Of a DNA stretch of 64,000 nucleotides, positions 8,748-17,813 are shown in pieces (positions within the stretch are counted from its first letter, which is position 1; each line of letters opens with the position of its first letter). The stretch is from an uncultured Bacteroidales bacterium (GTDB lineage: Bacteria > Bacteroidota > Bacteroidia > Bacteroidales > UBA932). Made by a program: the position numbers and the translations under genes. The stretch lies in assembly GCA_949295645.1 (NCBI GenBank), contig CASFLY010000130.1, positions 26,168 to 90,167 on the forward strand. Direction: 5' to 3'. The notes below the pieces were generated by a model. It was not told where the DNA came from and ran no database searches. It worked only from the letters and a program-made list of their open reading frames with translations.

Positions 8748-10406
8748 TTATTTCCATTCCGGATATTGCTCGATGGCGGAGTTGTTCGTGAGTTCCGAAT
8801 CGGGTATCGGCAGCACGTACAGCTTCTCCGGGAAATGCCTGTTCTCGCCTGGATAGTTGTCGCAGTCGATGTATTCCCAGGTGAAGTTGCCTTCGGTGCC
8901 CGAGACCTTCAGCCCGTGAAGACGTATTCCCGTATATTCGGTGTGGGCGAGTTTCCATCTGCGCATATCCCAGTACAGATGCCCCTCGTAGGCGAGTTCC
9001 ACCTTCCTTTCGTGGCGGATGGCATCGAAAAGGTCGTTCCCGGACAGACCCTGTTTTGCCGGCAGGCCTACGGCAGACCTTGTCCTGACTGCGTTCATGT
9101 CATTGAGGGCGGAACCGGTGTTCCCGAGCCTGTAATTGGCTTCAGCCCTGTTGAGATAGATTTCCGAAAGACGCAGTTCCACCCAGGTCCTGTCGCTGCC
9201 GTACTTCGTGAGATCCTCCTTGTTTTCCTCGTCGAGGAATTTTCTGAGATAGTAGCCGGTCACGGTACGGCCCTTGGCGATGAGGTCGTCTTTCATCCAT
9301 CTTCCGTGCATTCCGTTTTCCGTAGGGATTATCGTGTTGCCTTTCCACTGCGATCCGCAGTAAAGCACGGTAGCGGCGAAGCGAGGCTCGAGCTGGTCGT
9401 ACGGAGGAGTCTGTGTCGTGGAGCCGGAATGCCAGGGGCTCCAGTCCACCGTTTCTCCCGTAGCGGTTTCATATTCCTCGACCATTTCCTGGGTCGGCGT
9501 TCCGGTGCCTCCGTTCTCCTCGGCTCCTCCCGCCAGAGCATAGTCGCCGTAAGGGACATACCATTTGTCGAAACTGTGCGACGGGCCGGAAATCTTGTTG
9601 TAGGCGAATTCCAGGATGGATTCGTCATTCCCGCCGGCGTATGACTCCTCGTAGGTCGGAGCGAACGAGTAGCCTCCGTTCATTATGACGGAGTCGGCGG
9701 CCTCCTTGGCTGCTTCCCACCTTTCGGCGTAGAGCATAGCCCTGGACTTAAGGGCAAAGGCGGCATATCTCGTCACTCGTCCGCTGTTGGCAGCATCCCA
9801 CCTTTTCGGCAGATTGGCTGCGGCGAAGTCGAGGTCTTCCGCAATGAGGTTCCAGGTATCTTCCGCAGACGAGCGGTTCTTGTCCTTTTCGAAATTCATG
9901 TCGGTGTAGAGAATCACCCCTCCATGCCTTTTGGCTAACTGGAAGTAGTTGAAAGCCCTGAAAAAGCGGGCCTGGGCCTCGTATCTGATGTTCACTTCAT
10001 CGGAAAAGGTGGAGTTTTTCTTCTGTGAATCGAGAAATTCGTTGATTCTTCTGATTCTTTCGTAGGCCGTGCTCCAGATGTCGAGTGCATTCTGGCTCGA
10101 AGTGATGCTTTCAGGATGGAAAGCGTAGTATGAGGCATCCCCGCTGCGTGCTCCGGAAGCTGTGCCTCCGTATTTGAGGGCGTCCGTCAGGCCTTCGGTG
10201 AGGGACCCGTTGAACTGGTCCGTACCGAACTGGCTGTAGCGGTCGATGTGTACGTAGAAGTTGTTTATGTACTGGTCGACGTATTCCTCGGAAGTCCAGA
10301 CCACCTTGTCCGACAGCCTGTCGGTAGGAGTCGTGTCTAAGAAACCGCTGCATCCGGTCACCGCCGCCAGAGACAATACTGATATACCTGCAAATATTCT
10401 ATTCAT
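8748..10406 (-). CDS. SusD/RagB-like glycan-binding lipoprotein (orphan locus)
   Basis: This 552-residue protein is of normal SusD length. The lipobox V-T-G-C near residue 19 is followed by G-F-L-D-T-T-P-T-D, the usual SusD start. The TPR-rich N-terminal half includes R-F-F-R-A-F-N-Y-F-Q-L-A-K-R-H-G-G-V. The C-terminal SusD domain has L-S-E-I-Y-L-N-R-A-E-A-N-Y-R-L-G and H-E-R-K-V-E-L-A-Y-E-G-H. It forms the lid of the SusC transporter at the outer membrane and captures the oligosaccharide. The start lies 12 bp after the SusC stop. Confidence 0.95.
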   Translation of the reverse strand: MNRIFAGISVLSLAAVTGCSGFLDTTPTDRLSDKVVWTSEEYVDQYINNFYVHIDRYSQFGTDQFNGSLTEGLTDALKYGGTASGARSGDASYYAFHPESITSSQNALDIWSTAYERIRRINEFLDSQKKNSTFSDEVNIRYEAQARFFRAFNYFQLAKRHGGVILYTDMNFEKDKNRSSAEDTWNLIAEDLDFAAANLPKRWDAANSGRVTRYAAFALKSRAMLYAERWEAAKEAADSVIMNGGYSFAPTYEESYAGGNDESILEFAYNKISGPSHSFDKWYVPYGDYALAGGAEENGGTGTPTQEMVEEYETATGETVDWSPWHSGSTTQTPPYDQLEPRFAATVLYCGSQWKGNTIIPTENGMHGRWMKDDLIAKGRTVTGYYLRKFLDEENKEDLTKYGSDRTWVELRLSEIYLNRAEANYRLGNTGSALNDMNAVRTRSAVGLPAKQGLSGNDLFDAIRHERKVELAYEGHLYWDMRRWKLAHTEYTGIRLHGLKVSGTEGNFTWEYIDCDNYPGENRHFPEKLYVLPIPDSELTNNSAIEQYPEWK

Positions 10407-10418
10407 GACGATAACTTT

Positions 10419-13400
10419 TTAGAATTGGAGATCGATACCCACACCCATAAGTCTCTGCTGCGGATAGTAGCCGCTGGAAACCCCCGGCATTTCCGGGTCG
10501 ATGTTGTACTTGGTAAGCTGGCTGAATGTCAGAAGGTTTGTCCCCTCTAAGAAAATGCGGCAGCTCCTGAAGCCGATGGCTTTCATCCATTTGTCAGGAA
10601 GCGAATAACCGATCTGCATGTTTTTGAGCCTGACGTAGTTCCCGTTCAGATACCACCAGGTCGAGGCGTAGGAGTTGTTCTTGTACTCCGTGAGGGACAG
10701 CCTCGGGAAACGGGCGTCGCGGTTCGTCTCGGACCAGGAGTTTTCAAGCAGGTATGTCGGGGAGTTCCCGTCGTGATGGAAGGCGCGGGTCATCGCAGTG
10801 TGGTCCATGATTCCTCCCGAATAGACACCTGTCATGGCCACTGTCCTTCCGAGACCCGTGGTCCAGGTCATGGAGAAGTCTATCCCTTTCCATTCCAATC
10901 CGAACGAAAGGCCTCCCTGGAATTTAGGATATGCCGAGCCCGCCACATAGCCGCGGTCCTGGTCGTATGTGATTTTTCCGTCACCGTTCCTGTCGACATA
11001 TTTGATGTCGCCCGGACGTGTGAGGATTCCAGGCATTGTCGCCGAATTCTCGATTTCCTCTTCGCTCTGGAAAAGGCCGTCCGCGATGAAGCCTACCTGC
11101 GCACCCACTTCCTTGCCCGTGAGCTTGAGGTAGTCGGGCGTATTGACCGCATCGGCATAGCGGAGCCAGCGGCGATAGGTATAGGTTCCGACGAGAGAGA
11201 TGTTGTAGTTGAACTCTCCTACGCGGTTCCTGTGTTCGAACAGGAATTCGAAACCTTTGTGATCCTGCTTGTTGCTGTTCTCCGACGACACGTAGAATCC
11301 TCCCCAGGAAGCTGGATAGGTCCCCGATACGGAACTTACCATGTCGTAGACATACTTGTAGAAGACGTCTATTTCAGTCCTGAACATTCCGTTCCACATG
11401 GAAAGATCCACGCCGACGTTGGTCTGGAAGGCTTTCTGCCAGGTCAGGTAGATGTTGGCAGGAGCGGAAGTGTATATCTGGCCCTGTCCTTCGCCTCCTA
11501 TGATGACTGCATTGGGATTTGTCGTCATCGTGTTCAGGTATGTGTACGGGCTTACGCCTCCTGTCGAGCCGGTCAGACCTGTGCCGACGCGCAGTTTCAG
11601 AAGGTCTACCTTGTTCGAGGAGAACCAGTTCTCCCTGTCCATCCTCCATCCGAAAGACGCTGCCGGGAACGGAGACCATCTTTTGCCCGGAACGCTTCCC
11701 GAGAAAAGATACGAGCCGTCGTACCTGCAGGAAAGTTCGACAAGGTACCTGTTGTCCCAGTCGTAGTTTATCCTGCCGACAAGGCCGGCGGAACGTGTGA
11801 GCGAACTCGAGCCTGAAATCGCGTTCTTGGAAGTGTTCGTGGCCTTCGAAAGTTCGTCGAGTTCATAATAGTCGAAGCCGTACCCCGTGGCGGAGAATGA
11901 ATTGGCATCGGTGGCGATGGTCTCGAAAAGCGCGAGAATGTCGAGATTGTGGAGCCCGAAAGAACGCGTGTACTGTGCGCTTACGTTCGTCAGGACTTTC
12001 TGGCTCTTGCTGAGACTTTCCACGAGGGATGCCTCGTCCGTCCCGCGCGAATCGTAAGACAGGGAATAACTGATGTCATCGTTGACGCTCATAGGCCTCT
12101 GCGCCACCTCGGTAAGGAACGGGGTGGAGAAATTCTTGACAGTGGTGTGGTGCAGGTCGTATGCGACCATACCTTTGAGAGAAAGGCCCTTTACGAAAGG
12201 CACGTCATATCTGAGAGAGGCCGTGGCTTCGAACACGTTTCCGGATGTCTTGCCGTAGCCTGATTCCTCTGTCGCTCCTATGGGAGACGTCGTGGATGAA
12301 GAAGTCCTGGTGGACACGACATAGCCGTTATAGTATTTAGGCACATAAGGATGCGCCCTTATTACCTGCTGGCCGATGTTGTTCCAGCTCGATGCGTCGG
12401 CATTGAATCCGGGCCTTTTGGTCGTTGAGAAGCGGCCGGCCATGTTGACGCTCAGGGTCAGGTTTTTGGCTATCTTGGCCTCGATGTTCGCACGCAGGTT
12501 GAACCTGTCGTATGAGTAGCCGTCCACGTTACCGTCCTGGTCGTAGTAACCGAAAGAGGTGAAGTAGTTAATCTTGTCGTTTCCTCCCGTAGCGGTGACG
12601 GAGTGCGACTGGTTGAAGCCTATGCCGAACGTCTCCTTGTACCAGTCGGTATTGCCCCAGCCGTCGGAGTCGTCGCCGTTCATCATCATAGCCACATGTT
12701 CCTGGCTGAACACAGGCTCGTTTCCGTCCATCTGCCTGGCGAGATTGTAGTAGTAGGCATACTGCTGCGCATCCAGGAGATCGAAATTCACCGCATTCTG
12801 GCTGATGTTGAAAGAGCCTTTGTAGTTTATGCGTGACGGCCGGTTGTCTCCCCTTTTCGTGGTGACGATGATTACGGCTTCTGCATCGAGACCGTAGATT
12901 GCGGCTGCGGAGGCGTCTTTCAGAACGGAAATGCTTTCGATTTCGCTCGGGTCGAGCTCGGTGAAGTCCCTTTCCACTCCGTCGACGATACATTTGGCGC
13001 TTGTACCGCGTACGAGAAGCCCTGCCCCGTCAGCTCCAGGCGCTCCTGACTGCTGGTAGGAAACCACTCCGGGAACCACACCGCCGAGCATGTTGGAAAT
13101 GTCCTGGGTCGGAGCCTTCAGAAGTTCTTCTCCGCTTACTTTGGAGACGGCGCCCGTGATGCTCTGCCGTTTCTGGGTGCCGTAGCCGACCACGACGACA
13201 TCATCGAGCACTGTCATATCGTCGTAAAGCGTGATATTGACAGTCTTCTGCCCTTTGTAGACGACTTTTTCTGTTTTCTTTCCGAGAAAATCGAAAAGCA
13301 GAAGGTCGCCCTCATTCAGGCCATTGATAACATAGTGTCCGTCGATGTCTGTGGTGGCGTACTTTTGAGATCCGTCTACATTGATCGTGACGGCTACGAC

Positions 13401-13547
13401 AGGTTCGCCGTTTTCGTCGAGTACAGTTCCTGTTACAGAACCTTGCGCGTATGCTGTTACAGCTGCGCAAAACGGAAGAAGCAGGAATAAAAATGCCTTT
13501 TTACCCCCCCCCTCCGGGTGGAAAATCTTAGAAAAAGACAATTTCAT
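10419..13547 (-). CDS. SusC/RagA TonB-dependent transporter (orphan locus), G9 tract in signal peptide
   Basis: This 1042-residue protein has a signal peptide ending near A-Y-A-Q, an N-terminal carboxypeptidase-regulatory-like domain (about 35-115), and the typical SusC sequence V-V-V-G-Y-G-T-Q-K-R before the plug (about 125-235). A 22-strand type beta barrel ends in an aromatic C-terminus (L-Q-F). It imports oligosaccharides across the outer membrane using TonB. The n-region of the signal peptide is encoded across nine consecutive G (C on the plus strand, 13504-13512), giving G-G-G at residues 13-15. A one-base slip would abolish expression, and no in-frame Met follows soon after. The ATG at 13547 starts the only plausible signal peptide. 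Transcription probably starts from the TATATTTG box at 13585-13592. Confidence 0.95.
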   Translation of the reverse strand: MKLSFSKIFHPEGGGKKAFLFLLLPFCAAVTAYAQGSVTGTVLDENGEPVVAVTINVDGSQKYATTDIDGHYVINGLNEGDLLLFDFLGKKTEKVVYKGQKTVNITLYDDMTVLDDVVVVGYGTQKRQSITGAVSKVSGEELLKAPTQDISNMLGGVVPGVVSYQQSGAPGADGAGLLVRGTSAKCIVDGVERDFTELDPSEIESISVLKDASAAAIYGLDAEAVIIVTTKRGDNRPSRINYKGSFNISQNAVNFDLLDAQQYAYYYNLARQMDGNEPVFSQEHVAMMMNGDDSDGWGNTDWYKETFGIGFNQSHSVTATGGNDKINYFTSFGYYDQDGNVDGYSYDRFNLRANIEAKIAKNLTLSVNMAGRFSTTKRPGFNADASSWNNIGQQVIRAHPYVPKYYNGYVVSTRTSSSTTSPIGATEESGYGKTSGNVFEATASLRYDVPFVKGLSLKGMVAYDLHHTTVKNFSTPFLTEVAQRPMSVNDDISYSLSYDSRGTDEASLVESLSKSQKVLTNVSAQYTRSFGLHNLDILALFETIATDANSFSATGYGFDYYELDELSKATNTSKNAISGSSSLTRSAGLVGRINYDWDNRYLVELSCRYDGSYLFSGSVPGKRWSPFPAASFGWRMDRENWFSSNKVDLLKLRVGTGLTGSTGGVSPYTYLNTMTTNPNAVIIGGEGQGQIYTSAPANIYLTWQKAFQTNVGVDLSMWNGMFRTEIDVFYKYVYDMVSSVSGTYPASWGGFYVSSENSNKQDHKGFEFLFEHRNRVGEFNYNISLVGTYTYRRWLRYADAVNTPDYLKLTGKEVGAQVGFIADGLFQSEEEIENSATMPGILTRPGDIKYVDRNGDGKITYDQDRGYVAGSAYPKFQGGLSFGLEWKGIDFSMTWTTGLGRTVAMTGVYSGGIMDHTAMTRAFHHDGNSPTYLLENSWSETNRDARFPRLSLTEYKNNSYASTWWYLNGNYVRLKNMQIGYSLPDKWMKAIGFRSCRIFLEGTNLLTFSQLTKYNIDPEMPGVSSGYYPQQRLMGVGIDLQF
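13504..13512 (-). repeat. G9 homopolymer in susC-like coding region
   Basis: Nine C on the plus strand (G on the coding strand) inside codons 12-15 of the SusC-like gene. It is in frame as given. Confidence 0.9.
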
Positions 13548-13804
13548 AAATTTTGGCTATTAGATTATATTTACAATGATTGTACAAATATATTTAACTT
13601 TATTAAATGAACAATGATTTTTATTAAAAATATTTAATATTATAAAGATACGGCGAGGTTGTTTTAATATTAAATAAGGTAAAAGAGAGCTAATGCAATG
13701 AGGTAAGGCGAAAATAAAATAATAATTTTCAATAAAACGTCCTTAGTTTTTTAAGTATTTTATTATATTTGTCAGGAATTCTAAAATCAATACCGAATAT
13801 TATT
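13548..13804. promoter_or_regulatory. AT-rich divergent promoter island
   Basis: This gene-free segment between the divergent SusC and DUF5009 genes is strikingly AT-rich compared with its surroundings. A Bacteroidota -7 box TATATTTG is present for each direction: minus strand at 13585-13592 and plus strand at 13764-13771. The -33 elements are not clear. No long dyad operator was noticed. Confidence 0.6.
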
Positions 13805-15238
13805 ATGAGCGGCCAACCTGCCGGACGAATAGCGGCGATCGACATATTGAGGGGGCTGACCATCCTCGGAATGGTCTTCTGCGCCCAGATAGGCTGGGAT
13901 TCCGGTCTTCCCGGGTGGATGTTCCATGCCCAGCTGCCGCCTCCGGATTATAAATTCAGTCCGGATGTGCCGGGCATTACCTGGGTCGACCTCGTCTTTC
14001 CTTTCTTTCTGTTTTCCATGGGCGCGGCCTTCCCGTTCTCTTTACGGAAAAAGCTCGAAAGAGGCGAATCCGCGGGGCAGGTGGTTTCAGGATTGGTGAA
14101 GCGATGGATCATCCTGTTGTTGTTCAGCATCGTTCTCGGCAACGGACAGCTCATCGATTCTGCAGAAACGGGCACCGTGGTGAAATCGCTCCTGCTGCTG
14201 GCCGTATGGTCGGGGATGTTTCTGTCGCTGACAAGGTTCAGGACCGGGAAAAGCCGTACTGCCGCCCTGTTGAATATCTCGGGAGTCGTACTCCTTATAA
14301 TATTGGCCGTACTCGAAGCATCGTTGTTCGATGTGGAATTTTCAGTGAACAGGGTGAATATCATCATCACCGTGCTGGCGAACATCGCCCTTTTCGGAGG
14401 ACTTGTCTGGCTGCTGACTAAAGACCGCCCTGTGTGGAGGTGGGGAATATGGGCAATAGTCATAGCGATCAAGGCTTTGTCGATGTACACTGACCTTTTG
14501 GACTGGGTGCCGTCTTTCGGGACGAAACTCTTCGCATTCGATTATCTGAAATATCTCGGGATAGCCATTCCGGGCTCGATAGTGGGGGATATGCTGATGA
14601 AAGACCGTCCGGCAGCTTCCGGTCGGAATGGGGCGGCGGGATGCCCGGAGACCCGGACGTCTGCCGGAACGGTGCAGGCTTGCGGAAAAATGCGGGAAAC
14701 GGCTGCGGCCGTACTTGTCGTATGTGCTGTCGTGCTCCAGCTCTGGGGGTTGTACACAAGGCAGGTGGCGGCGGATTTCGCCATTTCGGCTGCGCTGGCG
14801 GTTGCCGTATTCCTGCTGACTTTGAAAGACAGGCCGTTATGGGGTCGTATCGCATGCATCGGTTTCGTGCTGATGCTTGCCGGGATTGCCGCAGACCCTC
14901 TTGAAGGCGGCATAAGGAAAGACCCGTGCAATATTTCGTACTTGTTTGCCGCGGGAGGTATGGCAGCCATGACAACAGGGGTATTCCTGTTTTTCGAGCA
15001 CTGCTACGGCTTCAAAGGCAGGATATTGGCCGGCTGCGGACAGAATCCTATGATAGCCTATACTGCGACAGCCTTTCTGATCAATCCTTTGCTGTCGTTG
15101 GCCGGACTGATGGAGCCGTTGGATTCGCTGACTCCGGGGTCGCCGTTCTGGGGCTTGATGCGGGGTGTGCTGATTACTGCCGCGGTCGCACTTGTGACGA
15201 ATATGTTTACACATTTCAAGATATTTTGGAGAAGTTGA
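13805..15238 (+). CDS. DUF5009 / HGSNAT-like multi-pass membrane protein
   Basis: This protein of about 477 residues starts R-I-A-A-I-D-I-L-R-G-L-T-I-L-G-M-V, the signature of the DUF5009 family related to heparan-alpha-glucosaminide N-acetyltransferase. It also has W-V-D-L-V-F-P-F-F-L-F-S-M-G and about ten or more hydrophobic segments. Relatives move acyl groups from cytoplasmic acyl-CoA across the membrane to a sugar; that activity here is inferred. The frame is open from a TTG at 13769, but the -7 box at 13764-13771 overlaps that codon, so the ATG at 13805 is the better start. It is first in a rightward group with DUF4434 (19 bp gap), MFS and ROK genes. Confidence 0.8.
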   Translation: MSGQPAGRIAAIDILRGLTILGMVFCAQIGWDSGLPGWMFHAQLPPPDYKFSPDVPGITWVDLVFPFFLFSMGAAFPFSLRKKLERGESAGQVVSGLVKRWIILLLFSIVLGNGQLIDSAETGTVVKSLLLLAVWSGMFLSLTRFRTGKSRTAALLNISGVVLLIILAVLEASLFDVEFSVNRVNIIITVLANIALFGGLVWLLTKDRPVWRWGIWAIVIAIKALSMYTDLLDWVPSFGTKLFAFDYLKYLGIAIPGSIVGDMLMKDRPAASGRNGAAGCPETRTSAGTVQACGKMRETAAAVLVVCAVVLQLWGLYTRQVAADFAISAALAVAVFLLTLKDRPLWGRIACIGFVLMLAGIAADPLEGGIRKDPCNISYLFAAGGMAAMTTGVFLFFEHCYGFKGRILAGCGQNPMIAYTATAFLINPLLSLAGLMEPLDSLTPGSPFWGLMRGVLITAAVALVTNMFTHFKIFWRS

Positions 15239-15257
15239 AATCAGAAATAACAATGCT

Positions 15258-16355
15258 ATGACAGACAGAAGATCATTCCTCAAGACAGCGGCCGTGGCTG
15301 CCGCATCGGCTGTGGCTATTCCCCGGTTGGGAAAAGCGGCGGAGGTGTCCGGCAATTCCGGACTGCTTTCAATGACCGGAAACCCGGATGACGGAAGCAG
15401 ACTTATCGTGCCGAAAGCCAATGGCTTGCGTATAACAGGAACTTTCCTTGACGAAATCTCTCATGACATCCCGCATCAGAACTGGGGAGAGAAAGAATGG
15501 GATGCCGATTTTGCATATATGAAGGCTATCGGTATCGACACTGTGATAGACATCCGCAGCGGCTACAGAAAGTTCATTACATATCCGTCTCCGTACCTGC
15601 TGAAAAAGGGATGCTACATGCCTTCGGTAGACCTTATCGATATGTTCTGCCGCCTGGCGCAGAAATATGGAATGAAATTCTATTTCGGCCTGTACGATTC
15701 CGGCAAGTACTGGGATACGGGAGACATGACATACGAAATCGAGGATAACAGATTCGTAATCGACGAAGTGTGGGAAATGTACGGCAGCAGGTACGACAGC
15801 TTCGGAGGCTGGTATATCAGCGGGGAGATAAGCCGTAAGACGAAAGGCGCCATAGACGCCTTCCATGCCCTGGGCAAGCAGTGCAAGGAAGTTTCAGGAG
15901 GTCTCCCGACATTCATCTCGCCGTGGATAGACGGCAAGAAAGCCATTATGGGGACAGGAAAGCTGACCAACGACCAGGCGGTTTCTGTAGCCGAACACGA
16001 AAGGGAGTGGAACGAGATTTTCGACGGGATTCACGATGTGGTGGATGCCTGCGCGTTCCAGGACGGACACATCGATTACGACGAGCTGGATGCCTTTTTC
16101 TCGGTGAACAAGAAACTGGCGGACAGATACGGGATGCAGTGCTGGACCAATGCGGAATCGTTCGACAGGGACATGCCGATAAACTTTCTCCCTATCAAGT
16201 TCGACAAGCTGAGGATGAAGCTCGAAGCGGCCAAACGCTGCGGATATGACAAGGCCATAACCTTCGAATTCTCTCATTTTATGAGTCCGCAGTCTGTTTA
16301 CGGGGCGGCGGGAAATCTGTATGACAGGTATAAGGAATATTTTGAAATCGAATAA
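15258..16355 (+). CDS. DUF4434 protein with Tat-like signal
   Basis: This 365-residue protein has an N-terminus (M-T-D-R-R-S-F-L-K-T-A-A) that resembles a twin-arginine export signal, implying export as a folded protein. DUF4434 hallmarks follow from about residue 56: I-T-G-T-F-L-D-E-I-S-H-D-I-P-H-Q-N-W-G then E-W-D-A-D-F. The fold is expected to be a TIM barrel; candidate acidic residues include the E of I-S-G-E-I and the E of W-T-N-A-E-S-F. The family is regarded as putative glycoside hydrolases without an assigned reaction. The next gene begins 1 bp after the stop, so translation is probably coupled to the transporter. Confidence 0.8.
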   Translation: MTDRRSFLKTAAVAAASAVAIPRLGKAAEVSGNSGLLSMTGNPDDGSRLIVPKANGLRITGTFLDEISHDIPHQNWGEKEWDADFAYMKAIGIDTVIDIRSGYRKFITYPSPYLLKKGCYMPSVDLIDMFCRLAQKYGMKFYFGLYDSGKYWDTGDMTYEIEDNRFVIDEVWEMYGSRYDSFGGWYISGEISRKTKGAIDAFHALGKQCKEVSGGLPTFISPWIDGKKAIMGTGKLTNDQAVSVAEHEREWNEIFDGIHDVVDACAFQDGHIDYDELDAFFSVNKKLADRYGMQCWTNAESFDRDMPINFLPIKFDKLRMKLEAAKRCGYDKAITFEFSHFMSPQSVYGAAGNLYDRYKEYFEIE

Positions 16356-16356
16356 A

Positions 16357-17763
16357 ATGGCAAGACATCGCAATACGGGGACCAATACGGGATACATAAT
16401 GTTCCTTTCGGTCGTGGCCGCTATCGGAGGAATACTTTTCGGGTACGACACGGCGGTCATTTCGGGTACGATAAGCAGCGTGACGGCGCAGTTCTCGCTG
16501 GACACCATGCAGCAGGGGTGGTATGTGGGGTGTGCCCTGATAGGCTCGATAGCCGGGGTGATAGTGGCCGGGTCGCTGAGCGACTCTGCCGGCAGGAAAA
16601 AGACGATGCTCATAGCGGCGACGCTGTTCAGCGCCTGCGCGGTGGGCTGCGCCCTGTGTGCCGACTTCGTACAGCTGGTATGTTTCAGGATCATCGGAGG
16701 GATGGGCATCGGTATCGTGTCTATCGTCGCTCCTATCTACATCTCCGAGGTGGCGACCGCCGACAAGAGGGGAACCTTAGTCTCCCTGTACCAGCTGGCG
16801 GTGACCGTCGGTTTCCTGGCGGCGTATATAGTCAATTTCTGGATACAGGATTCCGCGCAGTCCGCAACTTACGGTTCGGCTGCCCTTCACCATCTTCTTA
16901 AAGAGGAGATGTGGAGAGGGATGCTCGGCTCCATGGTCGTGCCGGCCCTGCTGTATCTGACGGTCATATTCTTTATCCCGGAGAGTCCGAGATGGCAGAT
17001 CATCAAAGGCAGGGGAGACAAGGCTGCACGCACCCTGTCGAAAATCTATCTCAGCGAGACCGAGGCGGCAGAGCAGATGGAGCAGACCCGCAGTTCCATA
17101 GCCGGCGAAACGAAAGGGGAGTGGAAAGACCTTCTGCAGCCCGGAATCCTGAAGGCCGTCATCATAGGCTCGGCCATAGCGATACTCGGGCAGTTCATGG
17201 GCGTAAATGCGGTGCTGTACTACGGTCCGAGCATATTCGAGCAGGCAGGCCTCTCCAGCGGCGACTCCATGTTCTCCCAGGTGCTTGTAGGTGCCGTGAA
17301 CATGTTCACCACCGTGATAGCGGTGTTCATCATCGACCGTGTGGGCCGCAAGCAGCTTGTGTACTGGGGCGTTTCGGGAATGATACTGTCCCTGATTATG
17401 ATAGGGCTTTATTTCCTTTGCGGCCCGGCCTGGGGCCTGGGGAACGGTTTCCTGCTGGCGTTTTTCCTGTTCTATGTCTTCTGCTGCGCCATTTCCATCA
17501 GCGCCGTGGTGTTCGTGCTGCTTTCGGAAATGTATCCGAACAGTGTCCGGGGACGGGCAATGTCGGTGGCCGGACTGGCCCTCTGGGCAGGCACATACAT
17601 CATAGGTCAGCTGACGCCGTGGCTGTTGGAAAACCTGTCTCCTGCGGGCACGTTCTTCCTCTTCGCTGCCATGTGCGTGCCTTATATGCTGATAATGTGG
17701 AAGGCCGTGCCGGAAACTACGGGAAAAACACTGGAGGAAATAGAGGCATATTGGAAAAAATAG
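16357..17763 (+). CDS. MFS sugar-porter family transporter
   Basis: This 468-residue inner-membrane protein has twelve predicted segments. Sugar-porter signatures are present: G-Y-D-T-A-V-I-S-G in TM1, G-R-K-K-T after TM2, P-E-S-P-R-W in the central loop, D-R-V-G-R-K in the second half, and P-E-T-T-G-K-T-L-E-E-I-E at the C-terminus. It probably carries a monosaccharide or similar small product into the cytoplasm by proton symport. The frame is open upstream to 16321, but the ATG at 16357, right after the DUF4434 stop, is preferred. Confidence 0.9.
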   Translation: MARHRNTGTNTGYIMFLSVVAAIGGILFGYDTAVISGTISSVTAQFSLDTMQQGWYVGCALIGSIAGVIVAGSLSDSAGRKKTMLIAATLFSACAVGCALCADFVQLVCFRIIGGMGIGIVSIVAPIYISEVATADKRGTLVSLYQLAVTVGFLAAYIVNFWIQDSAQSATYGSAALHHLLKEEMWRGMLGSMVVPALLYLTVIFFIPESPRWQIIKGRGDKAARTLSKIYLSETEAAEQMEQTRSSIAGETKGEWKDLLQPGILKAVIIGSAIAILGQFMGVNAVLYYGPSIFEQAGLSSGDSMFSQVLVGAVNMFTTVIAVFIIDRVGRKQLVYWGVSGMILSLIMIGLYFLCGPAWGLGNGFLLAFFLFYVFCCAISISAVVFVLLSEMYPNSVRGRAMSVAGLALWAGTYIIGQLTPWLLENLSPAGTFFLFAAMCVPYMLIMWKAVPETTGKTLEEIEAYWKK

Positions 17764-17765
17764 CG

Positions 17766-17773
17766 TAAATTTG
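17766..17773 (+). promoter_or_regulatory. -7 box for ROK gene
   Basis: TAAATTTG matches the Bacteroidota TAnnTTTG consensus about 40 bp before the ROK start, so this gene may also be transcribed apart from the MFS gene. Confidence 0.5.
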
Positions 17774-17813
17774 TTGTCGTAAAACAAAAAGGCCTGGGAG
17801 CGACGGAAACCTG

